Source: Paenibacillus rubinfantis
GTDB taxonomy: Bacteria; Bacillota; Bacilli; Paenibacillales; Paenibacillaceae
Length of the DNA: 64,000 nt
NCBI RefSeq assembly: GCF_001486505.1
Contig: NZ_LN909063.1
Span: forward strand, 124,001-188,000
Direction of reading: 5' to 3'
Below the pieces are notes generated by a model. That model had not been told where the DNA came from. It did no database searches and worked only from the letters and a program-made list of their open reading frames with translations. Shown one piece after another: positions 43,646-51,719 of this stretch. Position numbers and translations under genes: made by a program. Position 1 is the first letter of the stretch; each line of letters begins with the position of its first letter.

Positions 43646-44410
43646 TCAGGACTCAATTGAGTCTTTGGTGGCTTGATACAGCTGTTCCGTGTATTGGTCG
43701 ATATCGTCGCGGGACATCCGCAGGCGAGCGACCGAGGAACCGTATCCGATCTCTTGCTTGCCTTCGGCTAAACCTTGGAAAATGCCTTCCGTGAAGGCGT
43801 CCAGCGGTTCTCCATGCGTATGCAGACCACTGCCTCCTAAATCTGTGTTTACTGCAGGAGGGGCAATTTCAATGACTTCAACGGATGTTGCAGACAATTG
43901 GAGTCTTAAGCTCATCGTGAACGAGTGAAGCGCCGCTTTGGTTGCCGAATACACCGGGGCAATCGCAAAAGGAGTAAACGCTAAACCGGAGGTGACGTTA
44001 AGGATCGCGGCCGCTTCTTTTTCAGCGAAATAAGGAGCGAACAACATCGACAAATGGACCGGCGCCTCGATATTCGTGGTCATCTCCTTGCTGTAATCGC
44101 GCCAGTGGTCTCTTACATCCGCTCTGAGAACACTGTAGCGCTGCTGAATCCCGGCATTATTGACCAGTACGTTCACATCGGGATAATTCGTGGTCACCCA
44201 ATCGAACAAGGCCAGGCGCTCGCTTTCCAGCTCCAAATCGCAAACTCGGGTAATTAAGCCGGGGACTTGCTCTCGAGCTTGCTCAAGAACGCTTTCCCGC
44301 CGGCCGCAAACGATCACGGTATTTCCGGCTCCCACAAATTTCTCCGCAAAAGCGAGCCCGATCCCGGAACCGCCGCCGGTAATCAATATCGTATTTCCTG
44401 AAAGTTTCAT
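43646..44410 (-). CDS. SDR-family oxidoreductase (DltE-like)
   Basis: 254 residues. TGGGSGIGLAFAEKF at the N-terminus, NNAGIQQRYS, catalytic YSATKAALHSFTMSL, and a DltE-like C-terminal extension. ATG 44410 overlaps the MerR gene stop by 4 nt. It is probably induced by that MerR in response to its own substrate class. It shares the intergenic operator with a further SDR at 44946. Confidence 0.9.
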   Translation of the reverse strand: MKLSGNTILITGGGSGIGLAFAEKFVGAGNTVIVCGRRESVLEQAREQVPGLITRVCDLELESERLALFDWVTTNYPDVNVLVNNAGIQQRYSVLRADVRDHWRDYSKEMTTNIEAPVHLSMLFAPYFAEKEAAAILNVTSGLAFTPFAIAPVYSATKAALHSFTMSLRLQLSATSVEVIEIAPPAVNTDLGGSGLHTHGEPLDAFTEGIFQGLAEGKQEIGYGSSVARLRMSRDDIDQYTEQLYQATKDSIES

Positions 44411-44784
44411 CGATTTTCTCCTCCTCGGAGTTGTATTTGATAACGTTCGATTTTATCTTCAATCCCCTGCAGGTGTTCCTTCATTAAGGCCATCTCATCC
44501 AGCACGTTTTGCTTGTGCTTCACCAGCATGTCGAGCCGGTTCTCGATCGAGGTATCTCCTTCGACAACCCATTCCATGTATTGCTTTATGCCGCTGATGG
44601 GCATATTGGTGTTCTTGAGGCAAATTACGATTTGAAGCAACGCCAATTGACGCTCGGAAAATAATCTTCTGCCCGCTTCGTCCCGTTCGATAAACGGGAG
44701 AAGTCCTTTTTTCTCATAATAGCGCAGGGTAGATTCGGGAATATGGTACTTGGCTGAAGCTTCGCCAATGGTATAGAACTTCAT
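44407..44784 (-). CDS. MerR-family transcriptional regulator
   Basis: 125 residues from ATG 44784 (MKFYTIGEASAKYHIPESTL); an earlier TTG at 44799 lacks a ribosome-binding site. Helix-turn-helix and RYYEKKGLLPFIERDEAGRRLF wing, then a long C-terminal coiled coil. The gene precedes and overlaps an SDR gene, and a perfect 22-bp palindrome lies 48-70 bp upstream, between it and the divergent SDR at 44946. Confidence 0.88.
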   Translation of the reverse strand: MKFYTIGEASAKYHIPESTLRYYEKKGLLPFIERDEAGRRLFSERQLALLQIVICLKNTNMPISGIKQYMEWVVEGDTSIENRLDMLVKHKQNVLDEMALMKEHLQGIEDKIERYQIQLRGGENR

Positions 44785-44832
44785 GTTGGAGACCCCCAAA
44801 CGTAAGGTTTCTTGTCGACACGATTATGATAC

Positions 44833-44854
44833 GACTTAAACCATGGTTTAAGTC
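44833..44854. promoter_or_regulatory. 22-bp perfect palindrome, MerR operator
   Basis: Arms GACTTAAACCA and TGGTTTAAGTC; lies between two divergent transcription units. MerR family proteins bind such dyads within promoters. The assignment is from position. Confidence 0.75.
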
Positions 44855-44945
44855 AACGTGTTTCTTTGCATTTACGTCTGCCTGTCCGGTTACAGTATAA
44901 TAGGAGAGGAGTGAAGAACCTAAAAAAAGAGAGGAGCCAAGGGAA

Positions 44946-45671
44946 ATGGCACAGTCATTAAAAGGAAAAGTCGCGATCATCACGGGAGCAGCCCGGGGGA
45001 TCGGCAAAGCAACGGCGGTTGCCTTAGCGAAGGAAGGTGTCCACATCGGGTTAATGGCAAGAACGGAGTCGACGTTAAAGGAAGTTGCCACTGAGCTGGA
45101 AGGACTGGGGGTTAAAGTCGCTTACGCAGCAGCCGACATTGCCTCGAAAGAACAAGTGGAGACGGCGGTCGAATCGTTGAAGAACGAGTTGGGAGCTGCG
45201 GATATTCTGATCAATAATGCGGGGATTGCCACGTTTGGGACAGTGCTGGAGATGGACCCGGCCGAATGGAAGGGCATGATCGACACCAATGTATTGGGTA
45301 CCTATTACGTAACCCGAGCTGTACTTCCCCAAATGGTTGAAAAAAATAGCGGAGACATCATCAATATCGCCTCGACGAACGGCCTGAACGGGGCGGCCAC
45401 CGCGAGCGCCTACAGCGCCTCGAAGTTCGCCGTGATCGGGTTCACCGAGTCGCTGGCCCAAGAAGTTCGCCGCAACAACATTCGGGTCTCGGCATTAACC
45501 CCGAGCACGGTAGCTACCGATTTGGCCTTGGACTTGAACTTGATCAAGGACAACAACGAATCCAAATACATTCAAGCGGAAGATTTGGCGGAGTTTATCG
45601 TGAATCAATTAAAGCTCAGCCAACGCGTTTATGTGAAGACGGCCAGCTTTATTGCGACGAACCCGTTTTAA
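44946..45671 (+). CDS. 3-oxoacyl-reductase-like SDR
   Basis: 241 residues. Cofactor loop ITGAARGIGKATAVALAKEG, NNAGIATFG, and YSASKFAVIGFTESLAQEV. Close to FabG-like SDRs of the ketoreductase type. Divergent from the MerR-SDR operon and sharing its palindrome; it probably responds to the same inducer. Followed by a terminator. Confidence 0.9.
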   Translation: MAQSLKGKVAIITGAARGIGKATAVALAKEGVHIGLMARTESTLKEVATELEGLGVKVAYAAADIASKEQVETAVESLKNELGAADILINNAGIATFGTVLEMDPAEWKGMIDTNVLGTYYVTRAVLPQMVEKNSGDIINIASTNGLNGAATASAYSASKFAVIGFTESLAQEVRRNNIRVSALTPSTVATDLALDLNLIKDNNESKYIQAEDLAEFIVNQLKLSQRVYVKTASFIATNPF

Positions 45672-45688
45672 GCTTTGGACCGCATGAC

Positions 45689-45710
45689 AGCCCCCTCTTG
45701 GGGGCTTTTG
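45689..45710 (+). terminator. Terminator after the SDR gene
   Basis: AGCCCCC-TCTT-GGGGGCT, followed by TTTG. Confidence 0.8.
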
Positions 45711-45739
45711 CTTTTGCAGGAAACGGTCTTCTTGATCTG

Positions 45740-45910
45740 TCCGGCCCGGTTATGCGGCCATTGGCATCTCCGTCACTATTTAACGGAACGCACCGATCGG
45801 GAGGCTCACTTCGAGCTCGACGTTCCGACGATGAATCAATATCTGCCGAGTATCTTATTACGTTTGGTACGGCCATCCGGGTGCTGGAGCCGCAGGAAGA
45901 GACCTTGTAA
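45740..45910 (+). pseudogene. 3' fragment of a WYL-domain regulator (frameshifted)
   Basis: Two frames share the piece: TERTDREAHFELDVPTMNQ in one, and SAEYLITFGTAIRVLEPQEE in the other, reaching the stop at 45910. Together they resemble the C-terminal end of WYL/YafY-type regulators, with a shift near 45840. The family call is tentative, since only about 45 codons remain. Not a functional gene. Confidence 0.35.
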
Positions 45911-45920
45911 CGTAAAGCCC

Positions 45921-45960
45921 AAAAACCCAGCCCATTCCAATTGAATGAGCTGGGTTTTTT
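45921..45960. terminator. Strong hairpin before the heme operon end
   Basis: AAAAACCCAGC and GCTGGGTTTTTT arms with inner CATTC/GAATG pairing. Works for both strands. Confidence 0.85.
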
Positions 45961-45977
45961 CGGTTGAGAGATTAAAG

Positions 45978-46313
45978 TTATCTCGCGATTTCTTTCAGTG
46001 AGGCGACTTCATAGGTGATCAACTGGCTTTCGAGAATCGGAGATTCTTTTGGCTCCCCATGGGAGCTTGGCTCCGGACGCTTGTGGGCTTCTTTAAAGCG
46101 ATCACTGTTTCTCCACGCTGTGAAATCGTCCATGGATTCCCAATGCATATTCACATTTAGTTCATCATGATCTGCGTGTTGCGCCAGGAGTACCTCAACT
46201 TTCACAAGCCCTTGCGTTGAATCCAGCGAACCGGAGGCCGTAAAGCCAGGAGCCATGATCGCTCCCATTCCTTTTCTGACCTGAATTCGGTTGGTGACGA
46301 CGATCATCTTCAA
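45978..46313 (-). CDS. IsdG-type heme-degrading monooxygenase
   Basis: 111 residues, ABM ferredoxin-like dimer fold. The IsdG heme-oxygenase triad is present as Asn8 (VVTNRIQV), Trp67 (FTAWRNSDRF) and His77 (KEAHKRP), with the terminal SPILESQLITYEV strand. IsdG-type enzymes open the heme ring, releasing iron. It is the last gene of a three-gene operon (11-nt gap to HrtA), consistent with disposal of excess cytosolic heme. The triad and context make this more specific than the generic ABM annotation. Confidence 0.78.
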   Translation of the reverse strand: MKMIVVTNRIQVRKGMGAIMAPGFTASGSLDSTQGLVKVEVLLAQHADHDELNVNMHWESMDDFTAWRNSDRFKEAHKRPEPSSHGEPKESPILESQLITYEVASLKEIAR

Positions 46314-46324
46314 CCCCTCCTTAT

Positions 46325-47026
46325 TTAGTGTGCCAAATGAACCTGCTTCGTAAGCTGCAGCTTGCCATCCTCCATGTGATACACCTTATCGCAATACTCG
46401 AGCATACGCTCATCGTGAGTTACCATAACCGCCGCAATTCGGCGCGTCTTCACTTGGTTTGCGATCAGGCTGACCACTTCGTGCGCTCGCTTGGTATCGA
46501 GGCTGGCCGTGGGCTCATCTGCCAAAATCACGTTGGGATGATTCATCAAGGCCCGTGCAATCGCAACCCGTTGTTTCTCGCCGCCTGACAGCTCTTCCGG
46601 GAAGCTTTTTAACTTCGCCCCCAGCCCTAATTCCTCCAGCAGCTTGACGGCGTACGCTTTATCCTCCGCACTTATCTTTCCGGCCATCTTCTTTACGACC
46701 AGTAACTGGTCAAGGACTTGGAGGTAAGGTACCAGATTGGAAGACTGCATAATAAACCCGATTTCTTGCAATCGTATACTGGACAACTCTTTATCGGACA
46801 GCTTGGAGAGAGGCAGCCCATTCAAGGTAACTTCCCCCTCGGAGGCTTTGAGCAGAGCTCCAGCAATGGATAAGAAGCTGCTTTTCCCTGATCCCGAAGG
46901 GCCAACGACAGCGACAAATTCCCCTGGCTCAACGGTAATAGACACATTCTCCAGGGCGCATACCCGGGTGCTGCCCTCGCCGTAATATTTAGACACATTG
47001 GTTAGTTGCAAACCCATGGTTGTCAT
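46325..47026 (-). CDS. hrtA: Heme efflux ABC ATPase (HrtA-like)
   Basis: 233 residues. Walker A GPSGSGKSS, Q-loop region EIGFIMQSSNLVPYLQVLDQ (a stretch characteristic of HrtA), signature LSGGEKQRVAIARAL, Walker B VILADEPTASLD and H-loop VMVTHDERML. MacB/LolD class exporter ATPase. The ATG overlaps the permease stop by one base (TAATG), so the two subunits are coupled. Energises export of membrane heme in HrtAB systems. The symbol is assigned by sequence resemblance and operon context. Confidence 0.72.
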   Translation of the reverse strand: MTTMGLQLTNVSKYYGEGSTRVCALENVSITVEPGEFVAVVGPSGSGKSSFLSIAGALLKASEGEVTLNGLPLSKLSDKELSSIRLQEIGFIMQSSNLVPYLQVLDQLLVVKKMAGKISAEDKAYAVKLLEELGLGAKLKSFPEELSGGEKQRVAIARALMNHPNVILADEPTASLDTKRAHEVVSLIANQVKTRRIAAVMVTHDERMLEYCDKVYHMEDGKLQLTKQVHLAH

Positions 47027-48147
47027 TATTCAACCCTCCCAAGCGCTTGAAGCGGATCTATTTTTGTAATTTTACGAACCGAAACCAGTGAACTCAGCAC
47101 GGCAATCATCAAAAGGACAATCGAATAAACGATGACTAGCTTGGTATCCAGCATAAACGGCATGCCCTTTGGCATGATCGCCGCAGTCCCGTAGGCTAGA
47201 AGGACCCCGATGACAATACTAACCAACGAAAGAACGAATACTTGCGACACAATCGCTCTACTTAAGAATCCGTTCTTTGCACCGATAGCTTTCATGATCC
47301 CGAATTGGTTCGTTTTCTGCATCGTCATGACGAAGAAGAACACACCTAGCACAAAGGCGGAAATGACGAACAAGAAGGCCAGCATCATCAAGATGGTGCC
47401 GCTCTCTTCCTTGTAGCCGGGCATTCCCTGTACTGCTTTCGCACGGGTTACGGTGTCGGTATTCGTGAGCTTGCTGCTGATCGTATCCGGATCAATATCC
47501 GATCCCTGCAGCATAATCGCGTTGACAGGTCCTTCAATCCCTTTATCCGAGCCAGGCGCAGCAAACGCGATTTCGCGCCATTCCGGCATCGGAATAAACA
47601 CGGCCGGAAGGTGGTTATAGGTCTGATCTTCAACAAACCCTATAATCGTTAAGGCCACGGTGGATCCGTCCAGCTTGAACGTATCTCCAAGTTGGAACCC
47701 TTCGTCCTTCATGGAATCGTTAACGATAACGGCGGTTAAGTTCTCATTCGACAGCGGGTCGCCTTGAATTACAGCCGGCTCCAGGAAGCTTCCGGGAAGA
47801 ATACCCAAGATCGCGATATCCACTTTATCGTCATTGTTCGTGCTATCGCCTTTCAGAGCGGTTGCCATCGTGCTTCCCATCGGAGCCGCTGCAAGTACAT
47901 TCGGCAATTTCTCGGCTTCACCCACCAATTGTTCGGATAGGAGGGACTTGCTCATGGAAGACTGGGCCCCTTGCTCGAAGACCACATAATCTGCTTTCAT
48001 ATTTTTAAAAGCTGATGCCGCCAGGGAAGATAATCCGTTCCCCAATCCGGATAGAATGAAGACGAGCCATGCCATCATGACAAAAATGATGACAATCATC
48101 GAAAACCTCATCTTACTGTGCAGGATCTCTTTCATTGCTAAAAACAT
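47026..48147 (-). CDS. hrtB: Heme efflux ABC permease (HrtB-like, FtsX fold)
   Basis: 373 residues. N-terminal helix MKEILHSKMRFSMIVIIFVMM continuing into LSGLGNGLSSLAASAFKNM, then a large extracytoplasmic domain and three C-terminal helices: the FtsX/MacB permease fold. The N-terminal segment resembles HrtB of Gram-positive heme exporters. First gene of the operon; its promoter region holds two HrtR-like dyads, and the regulator is divergent. Ribosome-binding site GAGGAG is 13 nt upstream, rather distant. Confidence 0.72.
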   Translation of the reverse strand: MFLAMKEILHSKMRFSMIVIIFVMMAWLVFILSGLGNGLSSLAASAFKNMKADYVVFEQGAQSSMSKSLLSEQLVGEAEKLPNVLAAAPMGSTMATALKGDSTNNDDKVDIAILGILPGSFLEPAVIQGDPLSNENLTAVIVNDSMKDEGFQLGDTFKLDGSTVALTIIGFVEDQTYNHLPAVFIPMPEWREIAFAAPGSDKGIEGPVNAIMLQGSDIDPDTISSKLTNTDTVTRAKAVQGMPGYKEESGTILMMLAFLFVISAFVLGVFFFVMTMQKTNQFGIMKAIGAKNGFLSRAIVSQVFVLSLVSIVIGVLLAYGTAAIMPKGMPFMLDTKLVIVYSIVLLMIAVLSSLVSVRKITKIDPLQALGRVE

Positions 48148-48177
48148 AGGGTTTGTTCATCTCCTCACTCTATTTTT

Positions 48178-48251
48178 GACACATGTGTCTAATTTAATAC
48201 GGCTAAATCATTACCTCTTGATTAAACACCATTTTGACACTCGTGTCAAAA
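48178..48251. promoter_or_regulatory. Two HrtR-like operators
   Basis: GACACATGTGTC at 48178-48189 and TTTTGACAC-TC-GTGTCAAAA at 48232-48251, centres 58 bp apart. Their GACAC/GTGTC arms resemble the palindrome bound by the Lactococcus heme sensor HrtR. They lie between hrtB and the TetR gene. Confidence 0.7.
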
Positions 48252-48276
48252 ATAAAAATATGGAAGTGCTTTTTTC

Positions 48277-48843
48277 CTACTTTATTGCTCCTCCCATCCA
48301 CACCTCAAACAGCATCTTGCTCCATTGGGGAAGCGGAACACTCATCATATTTGGCGTATTGATCAGATTAAAAAACACACCCACATGAACGGGAAGCGGG
48401 ATGTCTTCTCTTAATTTGCCCTCCTGCTGGGCTTTCTGGAACAGACGGGTCAGCTGGACCTTGAGAAAATCGTGGGCTTCTTCAACAAATTCAATATCAC
48501 GGCGCGCAGCTTCCGAATTCGACGTTTTGATTTTATACGCATCGCTTAAGAGCTGATGCAACTGGTATTCCTCCAGGTAGATCCCCAGTAGCTCCTGAAG
48601 AGCCTGCATCGCGTCGGACTCGTCAAGGGCAGAGGCCTTCTCAAGGATCCCTGCAGTAACGCGTTTCATGCACGCAGCAACGATCTCATCTTTATTGGCA
48701 AAATACTGATAGATTGTACTGCGGGCGCCTGGCAGGTGCTGCGAGAGCAATTTAAGATTAAACCCGTCGTAACCGTGCTCCAGCACCAAACGTTTCGTCA
48801 GGTTCAACAGCTCCGAATGGGAGTAGGATTGTTTTCTAGCCAA
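48277..48843 (-). CDS. TetR-family regulator, probable heme sensor (HrtR-like role)
   Basis: 188 residues. The TTG at 48843 fits AAAGGAG at 8 nt; the frame upstream would add KPGLKKGDFP without a ribosome-binding site. Helix-turn-helix NLKLLSQHLPGARSTIYQYF, then helices of a ligand domain. It is divergent from hrtB and flanked by its dyads. Whether it binds heme cannot be seen in sequence: the His pair of HrtR is not evident. The role is assigned through operator similarity and operon content. Confidence 0.75.
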   Translation of the reverse strand: MARKQSYSHSELLNLTKRLVLEHGYDGFNLKLLSQHLPGARSTIYQYFANKDEIVAACMKRVTAGILEKASALDESDAMQALQELLGIYLEEYQLHQLLSDAYKIKTSNSEAARRDIEFVEEAHDFLKVQLTRLFQKAQQEGKLREDIPLPVHVGVFFNLINTPNMMSVPLPQWSKMLFEVWMGGAIK

Positions 48844-49077
48844 TGGGAAGTCTCCTTTCTTTAGACCTGGCTTCAATCGCCTCTCTCTAGTTTAGCATAA
48901 GGAGATAGGCTTTATCAGCGGAACATTCATCCTGCTCTAGCCCGCCCTACCGAATGTGGGTTGACAAAACGAACAACGAGGATTAAGATTGATAAAAATT
49001 TCACATTCATTGTAACAAATGAACAATTGAATACTTACAAGCTATGATGGCTATGGATCGCACTATAGCCGGAGCAG

Positions 49078-49143
49078 CTTCTGGAGAGACCGCGGTTCCC
49101 GCGGCGCCGAAGGGTTCACAATCTCAGGCAAAAGGACAGAAGA
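49078..49143 (+). promoter_or_regulatory. Glycine riboswitch aptamer
   Basis: P1 arms CTTCT (49078) and AGAAG (49139) enclose GGAGAGACCGC, GCGCCGAAGGG and ATCTCAGGCAAAAGGAC, the conserved core of gcvT-type glycine aptamers. A second hairpin at about 49160-49187 (TTGGTA and TACCAA outer arms, GGCG/CGCC inner) may be a ghost second aptamer. The terminator hairpin at 49214 lies between it and the permease gene, so glycine binding should control read-through. Confidence 0.85.
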
Positions 49144-49213
49144 GGATAAATCCATCGATTTGGTAGGCGGTTCGCCGAGTATACCAAGTCCTATTTATTC
49201 ATCTTACGTACCG

Positions 49214-49243
49214 GAGATTGGAGGGCATCCAATCTCTTTTTTT
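49214..49243 (+). terminator. Riboswitch-controlled terminator
   Basis: GAGATTGG-AGGGCAT-CCAATCTC followed by a seven-T run, placed before the permease gene. Confidence 0.85.
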
Positions 49244-49313
49244 ATGCCTAATTTGTTCATGAATTCACATGGGTGAGGAAGGATAGTTCGTAAATTTTAA
49301 GGGGGAGTCGGGA

Positions 49314-50693
49314 ATGGCACAACAGGAATTAAAGAGAGATCTGGCGAATCGGCACGTTCAGCTGATTGCAATTGGCGGCACAATTGGGACGGGGTTGTTC
49401 CTCGGATCCGGTAAAGCGATTCAGCTGGCCGGGCCGTCGATCGTTTTTGCCTATCTGCTTGTGGGGATCGCCGTTTTTTTTGTGATGAGAGCATTGGGAG
49501 AACTGCTGTTGTCCAAAGCGGGATATCAATCCTTCACGGACATTGCCGAAGATTATCTGGGACCGCGGGCAGCGTTTGTCACCGGTTGGACCTACTGGTT
49601 TTGCTGGATCATGACGGCCATGGCCGACGTGATTGCGGTGGGGGTCTACGTGCAGTATTGGTTTGACATCCCGCAATGGGTTCCGGCCGTGATCTGCTTG
49701 ATCATTTTGCTGGGGCTAAATCTATTAACGGTAAAAAATTTCGGTGAATTGGAGTTTTGGTTTGCCTTAATCAAGGTCGTTACGATTCTTGTGCTCATCG
49801 CCCTTGGAGTCATTTTGCTGGTGATCGGATTCAAGACGGATGCTGGAACCGTTACGGCAACAAATATTTGGGCCCATGGCGGCCTCTTTCCTAATGGCAT
49901 CCAAGGCTTCCTGCTCTCGTTCCAAATGGTCGTGTTCGCTTATGTTGGCGTGGAGCTGGTTGGGGTATCGGCGGCAGAAACGTCCAATCCGGAGAAAAAT
50001 ATCCCGTCGGCCATCAATAAAATTCCGCTGCGCATTTTATTCTTCTACGTTGGCGCTTTGATCGCGCTCTTATGCATTAACCCCTGGACGGGGCTAACTC
50101 CGGCGGAGAGCCCGTTCGTGAAGACGTTTAGCCTGGTTGGCATTCCGATTGCGGCGGGAATCATTAACTTTGTTGTCTTAACCTCGGCCGCTTCCGCCTG
50201 CAATAGCGGGATGTTCTCGACCAGCCGGATCCTGTATAACTTAAGTAAAAACGATCAAGCTCCCTCGCGGATGGCGAGATTAAACCGAAACCATGTACCT
50301 GGTAACGCCTTGCTGATTTCCACGCTGGTTATCTCGGTAGGAGCGCTGCTGAGCAAGCTGATCCCGGGGCAGGCCTTTGGTATCGTGACGACGATTAGCG
50401 CCATTTGCTTTATTTGGGTCTGGGGCGTGGTGCTGGTGTGCCATCTTCGGTATAAACGTACACGGCCGGAACTGCAGGCGAAATCCAAGTTTAAAGCGCC
50501 GTTTACGCCTTGGGTGAATTATGTGGTCCTCGCGATGTTTGCGGGCATTTTGCTGATTATGCTGATTGCGGAGGAGACCCGGCCGGCCCTGTTGCTAACG
50601 CCGCTGTGGTTCATTATCTTGTTTGTGTTGCATGCGCTAAGAAAACGCAAGGAACAGGAGCCTCACGCTCCCCTAGAGCAAACCCGTCTCTAA
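49314..50693 (+). CDS. cycA: Amino acid permease, CycA-like (glycine/alanine/D-serine)
   Basis: 459 residues, twelve transmembrane helices, APC superfamily. IAIGGTIGTGLFLGSGKAI is the substrate-binding helix 1 signature, and GEL(L)LSKAGYQSFTDIAEDYLGPRAAF the helix 3 region. The sequence resembles CycA, and the glycine riboswitch in front supports glycine as a substrate. AGGGGGAG sits before the ATG. Confidence 0.83.
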   Translation: MAQQELKRDLANRHVQLIAIGGTIGTGLFLGSGKAIQLAGPSIVFAYLLVGIAVFFVMRALGELLLSKAGYQSFTDIAEDYLGPRAAFVTGWTYWFCWIMTAMADVIAVGVYVQYWFDIPQWVPAVICLIILLGLNLLTVKNFGELEFWFALIKVVTILVLIALGVILLVIGFKTDAGTVTATNIWAHGGLFPNGIQGFLLSFQMVVFAYVGVELVGVSAAETSNPEKNIPSAINKIPLRILFFYVGALIALLCINPWTGLTPAESPFVKTFSLVGIPIAAGIINFVVLTSAASACNSGMFSTSRILYNLSKNDQAPSRMARLNRNHVPGNALLISTLVISVGALLSKLIPGQAFGIVTTISAICFIWVWGVVLVCHLRYKRTRPELQAKSKFKAPFTPWVNYVVLAMFAGILLIMLIAEETRPALLLTPLWFIILFVLHALRKRKEQEPHAPLEQTRL

Positions 50694-50777
50694 CGGCGGT
50701 GGTCCCAGCTTTGCAACTCGAATCAAATTTACGGGATTTGCCGGTGATATGATCAGGGGGAAAGGAGGAGGACTTCC

Positions 50778-51683
50778 ATGTACGAATGGAATGAGACGGT
50801 TCAACGGATGGTGGACTGGGTGGAGTCCCATCTCACGGAAGACACGTCTCTCTTGGAGATGTCGGGGGCGTTGGGCTATTCCCCGTATTATTGCTCGAGA
50901 CAGTTTAACCAATATACAGGGATGACCTTGCGGGATTATAGCTGGATGCGCAGAATCAGCCGTGCCGCCATGGAGCTCCGCGACACGGATCAGCGGGTTC
51001 TGGATATCGCCGTCAAGTATGGGTTTTCCTCGCAGGAAGCTTTTACAAGAGCGTTCGTAAAGGCATTTCAGCTCACCCCTGCGGCTTACCGAAAGGCGCC
51101 GAGGCCGATTCCCTTAGCGATTCGTCAGGAAGTGTTCTCCCCTTATCATTATGGGATCAAGGAGCGGGATCACATGGGCGAAAATCATTTGCAAGCGGCC
51201 GAAATCAAGGTCGAATTTATTCCGGCCCACAAGTTTATCGGGATCTGGGATTTGGCGGTCACCAACTACGGGGATTTCTGGGGGAACGGCCACTCGTGCG
51301 ACGAAATAAGCGGTACGCTGGAGAGTATGTCGAACCACACGCTGGAGGGTCAGTTGGGACAGACGGCGGGATGGTTTTACCGGAACGGGCAAAAAGGATA
51401 CTTATACGGTATCCCGGTTCCGCTGGATTATGACGGGCCGATTCCGGAGGGCATGGAGTGCCGGGAGATCCCGGCGTCGGAATACCTGGTGTTCTTCCAT
51501 CCGCCTTTTGACTACCTCAAAGACAACGGAGCGGTGATGAGTGCGGTGGAGGAGGTTGCTTGGAGCTTTGACCCTGGCCGTCTGGGATATGAATGGGATG
51601 AGGAGCTGAAGCAGGACTATCAACGGCATTACCCGGAAGGTTACGGCTATGCGGTGTTGCGGCCGGTAAAGAAGAAGAGTTAG
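50778..51683 (+). CDS. AraC-family regulator with GyrI-type ligand domain
   Basis: 301 residues. N-terminal double helix-turn-helix (DTSLLEMSGALGYSPYYCSRQF; DIAVKYGFSSQEAFTRAFVKAF) and C-terminal GyrI-like effector domain (about 145-300). This order, DNA-binding first and effector last, is that of the Rob/SoxS-related multidrug-response family. Strong AAAGGAGGAGG ribosome-binding site. No obvious adjacent target; it ends tail-to-tail with yoaT. Confidence 0.9.
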   Translation: MYEWNETVQRMVDWVESHLTEDTSLLEMSGALGYSPYYCSRQFNQYTGMTLRDYSWMRRISRAAMELRDTDQRVLDIAVKYGFSSQEAFTRAFVKAFQLTPAAYRKAPRPIPLAIRQEVFSPYHYGIKERDHMGENHLQAAEIKVEFIPAHKFIGIWDLAVTNYGDFWGNGHSCDEISGTLESMSNHTLEGQLGQTAGWFYRNGQKGYLYGIPVPLDYDGPIPEGMECREIPASEYLVFFHPPFDYLKDNGAVMSAVEEVAWSFDPGRLGYEWDEELKQDYQRHYPEGYGYAVLRPVKKKS

Positions 51684-51688
51684 ATGAG

Positions 51689-51717
51689 AACAGCCATCCT
51701 GGAAGGATGGCTGTTTC
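51689..51717. terminator. Bidirectional terminator
   Basis: AACAGCCATCC-TGGA-AGGATGGCTGTT between two converging genes. Confidence 0.75.
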
Positions 51718-51719
51718 AT

